Program-made: the position numbers and the translations under genes | Origin: an uncultured Clostridia bacterium | GTDB lineage: Bacteria > Bacillota > Clostridia > UBA1381 | Direction of reading: 5' to 3' | Assembly: GCA_947628515.1 (NCBI GenBank) | Contig: CANRAG010000012.1 | Location: 1-37,955 of the forward strand | DNA: 37,955 nucleotides | The notes under the pieces: model-generated | Seen by the model: the letters and a program-made list of their open reading frames with translations, nothing else | Told to the model about the DNA's origin: nothing | The model's database searches: none | Shown: one piece after another, positions 32,937 to 37,955 of the stretch | Numbering within the stretch: position 1 is the stretch's first letter | Layout of the letters: each line of letters starts with the position of its first letter

Positions 32937-33553
32937 TCCGTCTCGACTACCCAGTTGATTTTTCCGGCAACGCCCGACGTCCTGCCTTTTCGGCTTTCAT
33001 CCGTCGTTACTGCCGCTTTTAACGCCGAGCCGACCGCGCGGTAGATCGCCTCCCAGATGTGATGCCCGTTATGTCCCTTATACAAGTCAATGTGCATCGT
33101 GCACATCGCGCCCTGTACAAATCCGTCAAGGAAGGTTTCGAGATCCTCGCTGAGCATACCCTCTGTTTCCGTCGGCACGTCAATGCCGTGATAGTCCCAA
33201 TCTATATACGCGCGCGACTCAAAGCTCACCGCGCACTGCGCCTTTGCCTCGTCGATTATGCCTATAGCGTCGCCATATCCGTAAGCGCCGTCGGCGGTAT
33301 CTATGTACTCCTTAACCGCCTTGCCCATGGCGATACCCAAATCCTCCGCAATAACATGCGTAAGCGTAAAATCCGCAAGCTTTATCCGCGTTTTTATGTT
33401 GAACCCGCCGCGGTACGCGATATGTTCAATCATGTGGTTGAGAAACGGAATGGGCGTCTGTATGTCCTTTCGGTAGTCCGACCCCAGGCCGGCAAAATCA
33501 ATTACCACACCCATTTCCGATTCTGTTGTCGTTCGTATTGCTTTAACCTTCAT
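32933..33553 (-). CDS. Divergent imidazoleglycerol-phosphate-dehydratase-like protein (HisB paralogue)
   Basis: A 206-aa protein from the ATG at 33553; GAGAG lies 7 bp upstream, whereas the longer frame begins with TTG too near it. The IGPD pattern is clear: R..T.E at the start, FLNHMIEHIAYRGGF, HVIAEDLGIAMG, IIDEA, TMHIDL and GHNGHHIWEA. The second HHxxE metal motif (H164, H165, E168) is intact, but the first is HVxxE (H66, V67, E70), the usual FxDHML is FLNHM (N39), and the His of HGGF is Arg (R48). The usual C-terminal STKG-type ending is replaced by RTSGVAGKINW. True IGPD uses both HHxxE motifs to hold two Mn ions. So it may be an altered dehydratase, not histidine-pathway HisB. Two bp follow the HisD-like gene. 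Confidence 0.8.
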   Translation of the reverse strand: MKVKAIRTTTESEMGVVIDFAGLGSDYRKDIQTPIPFLNHMIEHIAYRGGFNIKTRIKLADFTLTHVIAEDLGIAMGKAVKEYIDTADGAYGYGDAIGIIDEAKAQCAVSFESRAYIDWDYHGIDVPTETEGMLSEDLETFLDGFVQGAMCTMHIDLYKGHNGHHIWEAIYRAVGSALKAAVTTDESRKGRTSGVAGKINWVVETE

Positions 33554-33555
33554 AA

Positions 33556-34854
33556 TCAATCTCTCTCTTTTACCGCGAGCGCGTGGGTTTCAAAACCCTC
33601 AACGGTCGCAAAATTATACGCGTGCTCTCTTACCTTTCTAAAGCCCTCTTTTGACGCGTAGCCCACCGAGGAACGCTTCAAAAAGTCCATGACGGATACA
33701 GATGAATACGTCTTTGCAAAGCCGCCCGTGGGAAGAATTGCGTTGGGGCCCAATACGAAGTTACAAAGCGTAACCGGCGTGTAATCGCCCAATAGTATTT
33801 CGCCCGCGTTCTTTATAAGCGGCAGCACGTCAAACGGTTTCTCCGTCATAACCTCCATATGCTCCGGCGCGTAATCGTTCACAAACCGGATTGACTCCTC
33901 AAGCGAATTTGTAAGAATAATACCGCCATAGGTCGTAAAGTTTGTTTCAATCCAGCTCCTTCTTCTGTCCGAAAGCTTTTCGAGCTGCGCGTTCATTATC
34001 GGGATAACCTTATTGACAAGCTCCCGCGAATGTGTGACGAGCAGCGCCGCGCTGTCCGGGCCGTGCTCCGCTTCGATCATCCAGTCGCGCGCCGCCTTTT
34101 CCGGATCCGCATGCTCGTCGGCAAGAACTATGATCTCCGACGGACCCGCCGGAAGCCCCGCGTCAATATTATTCGCCAGAACCCGCTTTGCGGCCGTAGC
34201 ATAGCTGTTGCCGGGGCCTAAAATCTTGTGGCATTTGGGTATCGTCTCCGTGCCGTACGCAACCGCCGCAACCGCCTGAATACCGCCGACCTTATATATC
34301 TCGGTTATGCCTATAATCTTTGCCGCGCACAAAATAGCGTCGTCCACCTCGCCTTTCTCGTTCGGCGGCGTTACGACAACTATTCTCGGAACCTTCGCGA
34401 CGACGGCCGGAATACCCAGCATACACAACACCGACGGGAACGAGCCTTTGCCGTGCGGAACATACAAACATACGTCAACAATCGGAGTCGTCTTTTCCCC
34501 GACCATCAAACCGTCGTCAACCATTGTGAACCACATTTCCTCCGGAAGCTGTTTTTCATGGAAGTCATAAATATTTTTATACGCATACTCGATCGACTTG
34601 CGTGTTTTTTCGTCAAGTCTCGCGTAGCCCGCGTCGATTTCCGCCTGAGTAACCTTCATAGTATCGGCCGTAAGCTGCACACGGTCAAACTTTGCCGTAT
34701 ACTCCAATACGGCCTCGTCGCCCCTGACGCGGATGTCGTCCGAGACTTCCTTGGCAATCTTCATCTGCTCCGTAATGTCCTGCTCGGCGCGGCGCATTAT
34801 CACGTCGTACTGCTCCTTGGTCATTTTGTCAAGCTCGTAAATATTCGGTGTCAT
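33556..34854 (-). CDS. Divergent histidinol-dehydrogenase-like enzyme (HisD paralogue)
   Basis: A 432-aa protein of normal HisD length with Rossmann-type motifs (YVPHGKGSFPS, KVGGIQAVAAVAYGT, ILGPGNSYATAAKR, DAGLPAGPSEI), AEHGPDS (H264) and APEHM (E331, H332). By remembered numbering of the E. coli enzyme, the zinc ligands Q259, H262, D360 and H419 correspond here to E261, H264, N365 and H424, and the His of the GTNHVLPT motif is Ala (A372). Two of four zinc ligands are thus changed. NAD-linked oxidation of an alcohol, possibly other than histidinol, is likely; a few HisD relatives (for example sulfopropanediol dehydrogenase HpsN) act on other alcohols. It starts 17 bp after dnaJ with a GAGGGG site and no terminator between. 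Confidence 0.82.
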   Translation of the reverse strand: MTPNIYELDKMTKEQYDVIMRRAEQDITEQMKIAKEVSDDIRVRGDEAVLEYTAKFDRVQLTADTMKVTQAEIDAGYARLDEKTRKSIEYAYKNIYDFHEKQLPEEMWFTMVDDGLMVGEKTTPIVDVCLYVPHGKGSFPSVLCMLGIPAVVAKVPRIVVVTPPNEKGEVDDAILCAAKIIGITEIYKVGGIQAVAAVAYGTETIPKCHKILGPGNSYATAAKRVLANNIDAGLPAGPSEIIVLADEHADPEKAARDWMIEAEHGPDSAALLVTHSRELVNKVIPIMNAQLEKLSDRRRSWIETNFTTYGGIILTNSLEESIRFVNDYAPEHMEVMTEKPFDVLPLIKNAGEILLGDYTPVTLCNFVLGPNAILPTGGFAKTYSSVSVMDFLKRSSVGYASKEGFRKVREHAYNFATVEGFETHALAVKERD

Positions 34855-34871
34855 TACTGTATAATCCCCTC

Positions 34872-36005
34872 TTACTTAAAAATTTTTTTCATTTTCTCTG
34901 TAAAGCTCGTTTTCTTTACGTAATTCTCGTCCTCGTCAAACTCGCGCAGCATCTCTTTCTGCCTCGCGCTCAAATTCTTGGGCACCTCAACGGTTACGGT
35001 CACGTACTCGTCGCCGTTGCCGCGCCCGTTAAGTATCGGCACGCCCTTACCCCGAAGCTTAAACCGCGTATTGGTCTGGGTTCCTTCGGGTATGTCATAT
35101 TCAACAACCCCGTGGATGGTTGGAACCTTCAGCGTTGAGCCGAGCGCCGCCTGTACAAATGTTATCGGGAACGTCACGTTTATATCGTAGCCGTCGCGGC
35201 GGAATATCTCGTGCGGCTTAACGCGTATATAAAGCTGCAAATCCCCGCTCGGCCCTCCGTTTGCGCCGGCGTTGCCCGCTCCGGAAATTCGCATTACATG
35301 CTCGTTATCAATTCCCGCCGGAATGTCAACCTCCACGGTCTTATTCTGCCTTACGCTGCCCGTGCCGCGGCACACGGGACAGGCCTCCTTTATAACCTTG
35401 CCCTTACCGTGACATGTCGGACACTCGGAAATAACATTCGAGAAGCCGAACATGGTCTGACGTCTCTGCTGTATCTGACCTGTGCCGTTACACTGCGAGC
35501 AGGTAACGGGCTGTGTTCCCTTTTTCGCGCCGCTTCCGCCACATTCGGAACAGGTATCGTTCTTTGTAATATTAATCTTCTTCTTGCATCCGAACGCCGC
35601 CTCTTCAAATGAAAGGTTGATATACTGGCAAAAATCGCTGCCGCGTCTGGGCCCGTTGCGTCTTTGCCGTCCTCCGCCAAAGCCGCCGAAGCCGCCGCCG
35701 AATATGTCGCTGAATATATCGCCTATATCCCCCATATCGAAGCCGCCGAAGCCGCCGCCGCCAAAGCCGGCATTGCCGTCAACGCCCGCATGACCGAACT
35801 GGTCGTATCTCTGACGCTTTTCATCATCGGAAAGCACCTGGTATGCCTCGTTTATTTCCTTAAATTTTGCTTCCGCCTCTTTATCGCCCGGATGAAGATC
35901 CGGATGATACTTCTTGCTCATTTTGCGGAAAGCCTTTTTTATTTCGTCGCCCGAAGCGCCCTTACCGACGCCTAAGACCTCGTAATAATCACGTTTATCA
36001 GCCAT
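34872..36005 (-). CDS. dnaJ: Chaperone protein DnaJ
   Basis: A 377-aa co-chaperone stimulating DnaK ATPase. The J domain has HPD in [13 protein letters not shown] (about 33-40). A Gly/Phe-rich region (about 75-115) follows, then four CXXCXGXG zinc repeats ([32 protein letters not shown] at about 145-205), and the C-terminal peptide-binding domains. The Gly/Phe DNA is repetitive. It follows dnaK and precedes the HisD-like gene. Confidence 0.98.
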   Translation of the reverse strand: MADKRDYYEVLGVGKGASGDEIKKAFRKMSKKYHPDLHPGDKEAEAKFKEINEAYQVLSDDEKRQRYDQFGHAGVDGNAGFGGGGFGGFDMGDIGDIFSDIFGGGFGGFGGGRQRRNGPRRGSDFCQYINLSFEEAAFGCKKKINITKNDTCSECGGSGAKKGTQPVTCSQCNGTGQIQQRRQTMFGFSNVISECPTCHGKGKVIKEACPVCRGTGSVRQNKTVEVDIPAGIDNEHVMRISGAGNAGANGGPSGDLQLYIRVKPHEIFRRDGYDINVTFPITFVQAALGSTLKVPTIHGVVEYDIPEGTQTNTRFKLRGKGVPILNGRGNGDEYVTVTVEVPKNLSARQKEMLREFDEDENYVKKTSFTEKMKKIFK

Positions 36006-36103
36006 ATAATAACAGCTCTCCTTTCGATATGCAAACGCATATTGTAATTATACTATATATTAACTGATTTGTAAATAGTCAAATTGCCAAAAACACGCAT
36101 ATA

Positions 36104-36128
36104 GGCGGGGCGCACCTTGCGCCCCGCC
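36104..36128 (-). terminator. GC-rich hairpin in the dnaK-dnaJ gap
   Basis: A perfect 10-bp stem (36104-36113 with 36119-36128), loop of 5, lies 20 bp beyond the dnaK stop. The nearest T-run on the - strand (complement of 36089-36093) lies about 10 bp beyond the stem, so it may be an attenuator or mRNA-processing/stabilising hairpin instead of a full terminator. Confidence 0.5.
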
Positions 36129-36148
36129 CTTTAACCACATAATACCGA

Positions 36149-37955
36149 TTAATTCTTATCGTCGTCAACCTCTCTGTAGTCGGCCTCGTACACGCCGTCC
36201 GCGCCGGGAGCCTGCTGTCCGCCCGCCTGAGACGGATCAAATCCCGCGCCGGGAGCGCCCTGCGGATTGGCCTGCTGGTACATCTTCTCGGAAATCTTGT
36301 AGAACTTCTGCGTAAGTCCTTCCGTAGCGGCCTTTATCGCCTCGGTGTCGGTACCCTTAAGGGCCTCCTTAACCTTGTCGATCTCAGCCTGAACCTCCGC
36401 CTTTTCATCGGCAGAAACCTTATCGCCCAAATCATTTAACGCCTTTTCGCACTGGAATACCATTGAGTCCGCGCCGTTTCTGATTTCGACCTCTTCCTTA
36501 CGCTTTTTATCCTCTTCCGCATACTTCTCCGCTTCCTTTATCGCCTTGTCTATATCCTCGTCCGAAAGATTTGACGAAGCCGTAATGGTAATCTTCTGCT
36601 CGTTACCCGTGCCGAGATCCTTCGCCTTTACGTTTACTATACCGTTGGCGTCTATATCAAAGCTTACCTCGATCTGCGGAACGCCCCGCGGAGCCGGAGC
36701 TATGCCGGTGAGGTTAAAGCGGCCGAGAGTCTTGTTGTACTGCGCCATCTCGCGCTCGCCCTGGAGCACGTGGATTTCAACCTGCGTCTGACCGTCAGCG
36801 GCTGTTGAGAACACCTGCGACTTGCTTGTAGGAATTGTTGTGTTTCTCTCTATAAGCTTGGTGCATACGCCGCCGAGCGTTTCAATACCTAACGAAAGCG
36901 GAGTTACATCGAGAAGAAGAACGCCTGTTTCCTCTCCGCCCAGAACGCCCGCCTGTCTTGCCGCGCCTACCGCAACGCACTCGTCGGGGTTTATACCCTT
37001 ATGCGGCTCCTTACCCATCTCGCGCTTAACCGCGTCCTGTACCGCCGGTATTCTTGACGAGCCGCCGACAAGCAAAACCTCGTCTATCTGTGACGATGAC
37101 AGACCCGCGTCGTTCATTGCGTTTCTTATCGACACAAGCGTTCTGTCCACGAGATCCGATGTAAGCTCGTCAAACTTTGCTCTTGTAATGTCAAGATTTA
37201 TATGCTTCGGGCCTGTCGCGTCGGCTGTGATATACGGCAGATTTACCGATGAGGTTGTGGTTGTTGAAAGCTCAATCTTTGTCTTTTCCGCAGCCTCCTT
37301 TAGTCTTTGCATTGCCATCTTATCGTTTGTAAGATCCACGCCCTCCTGCTTCTTAAATTCCGAAACAAGATAGTCTATAATTCTCTGGTCGAAATCGTCG
37401 CCGCCCAGATGTGTATCGCCGTTTGTCGAAAGAACCTCGAACACGCCGTCGCCTATTTCAAGGATTGACACATCGAATGTGCCGCCGCCGAGGTCGTATA
37501 CCATGATTGTCTGATCCTTATCGCTCATGCCGTACGCAAGCGCGGCGGCTGTCGGCTCGTTTATTATACGCAGAACCTCAAGACCGGCAATCTTGCCCGC
37601 GTCCTTTGTCGCCTGACGCTGTGAGTCGTTGAAGTATGCCGGAACCGTGATTACTGCCTGCGATACCGGTTCGCCCAGATAGGCTTCCGCGTCGCCCTTG
37701 ATCTTAGAAAGAATCATCGCCGAAATCTCCTGCGGCGTGTACGCCTTGCCGTCTATTGTAATTCTCTCCGTTGTGCCCATTTTTCTTTTTATTGACATGA
37801 TGGTTCTGTCCGCGTTTGTAACGGCCTGACGCTTAGCGACCTGACCTACTATTCTTGAACCGTCCTTCTGGAACGCAACTACCGACGGAGTCGTTCTCGA
37901 ACCCTCGCTGTTTGTGATGACATTCGGATTACCGCCCTCCATAACCGCTACGCAG
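36149..37955 (-). CDS. dnaK: Chaperone protein DnaK (Hsp70), 5' end outside window
   Basis: The partial gene encodes about 601 residues; the frame stays open to the window edge and reads [13 protein letters not shown], so about 19 residues of the usual start, including the first phosphate loop, are missing. ATPase motifs: [42 protein letters not shown] and [12 protein letters not shown]. The substrate-binding domain shows [17 protein letters not shown]. The C-terminus is Gly/Gln/Ala-rich, ending VDDDKN. It folds and protects nascent and stressed proteins with DnaJ and GrpE. The promoter and any CIRCE/HrcA site lie outside the window. Confidence 0.98.
   Translation of the reverse strand, partial: CVAVMEGGNPNVITNSEGSRTTPSVVAFQKDGSRIVGQVAKRQAVTNADRTIMSIKRKMGTTERITIDGKAYTPQEISAMILSKIKGDAEAYLGEPVSQAVITVPAYFNDSQRQATKDAGKIAGLEVLRIINEPTAAALAYGMSDKDQTIMVYDLGGGTFDVSILEIGDGVFEVLSTNGDTHLGGDDFDQRIIDYLVSEFKKQEGVDLTNDKMAMQRLKEAAEKTKIELSTTTTSSVNLPYITADATGPKHINLDITRAKFDELTSDLVDRTLVSIRNAMNDAGLSSSQIDEVLLVGGSSRIPAVQDAVKREMGKEPHKGINPDECVAVGAARQAGVLGGEETGVLLLDVTPLSLGIETLGGVCTKLIERNTTIPTSKSQVFSTAADGQTQVEIHVLQGEREMAQYNKTLGRFNLTGIAPAPRGVPQIEVSFDIDANGIVNVKAKDLGTGNEQKITITASSNLSDEDIDKAIKEAEKYAEEDKKRKEEVEIRNGADSMVFQCEKALNDLGDKVSADEKAEVQAEIDKVKEALKGTDTEAIKAATEGLTQKFYKISEKMYQQANPQGAPGAGFDPSQAGGQQAPGADGVYEADYREVDDDKN

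Noticed and set aside
31926-34854. A simple histidine biosynthesis operon
   Set aside because: No other his genes occur nearby and key metal-site residues differ in both his-like proteins, so I did not assign the symbols hisB and hisD.

Overview
The window looks like part of the chromosome of an anaerobic, pectin-using clostridial Firmicute. Reasons: strong AAAGGAGG-type ribosome binding sites, sigma-A promoters close to consensus, S-layer homology (SLH) proteins, a CpsB/C/D-type tyrosine-kinase module, Thr/Pro 'TPEPT' surface linkers, and clostridial gene orders (pyrH-frr, uppS-cdsA-dxr-rseP-ispG, efp next to a CD1247-type protein). A relative of pectin specialists such as Monoglobus is plausible, but this is inferred from gene content only.

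Layout, left to right. (1) 1-6717: two divergent secreted pectin enzymes, a PL1-type pectate lyase with three tandem beta-sandwich modules (-) and a PL11 rhamnogalacturonan lyase (+). They share an intergenic region holding a perfect 14-bp inverted repeat. (2) 6792-13370: a DUF421 membrane protein (+), then a leftward SNF2/SWIM helicase, a GT-C-like membrane protein and a zinc-ribbon/Yip1-like membrane protein. (3) 13424-19372: a leftward cell-surface region. A consensus promoter drives a Wzz-like adaptor, a BY-kinase with an extreme Tyr-Gly tail, a lipoprotein, a VanZ-like protein and a CpsB/YwqE-type PHP phosphatase; a second consensus promoter drives an SLH protein. (4) 19433-29701: leftward housekeeping genes. 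An SLH protein gene with a strong promoter sits 12 bp ahead of pyrH-frr. Then come uppS-cdsA-dxr-rseP-ispG-aroQ-M24 peptidase (isoprenoid carrier, phospholipid, MEP pathway) and efp with a CD1247-type zinc-ribbon protein. (5) 29731-31355: a short rightward operon of an HPr-kinase-like protein, a PqqD/RRE-like protein and folA. (6) 31354-37955: leftward dnaK (5' end cut by the window edge), dnaJ, then a cassette of a HisD-like dehydrogenase, a HisB-like dehydratase, a large HAD phosphatase and a lone fumarase beta subunit.

The two most interesting systems are in regions 5 and 6. The HisD-like and HisB-like proteins both appear to have substituted canonical metal-site residues and lie without any other his gene, joined to a HAD phosphatase. 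This suggests a pathway that borrows histidine-biosynthesis chemistry for another substrate. The kinase/PqqD pair looks like a stripped-down peptide- or protein-modification module with no radical SAM enzyme, protease, cyclase or obvious precursor. All residue comparisons were made from remembered family motifs, not computed alignments.

No tRNA, rRNA, CRISPR array, insertion sequence or prophage gene was recognised. No gap without a gene exceeds 300 bp.
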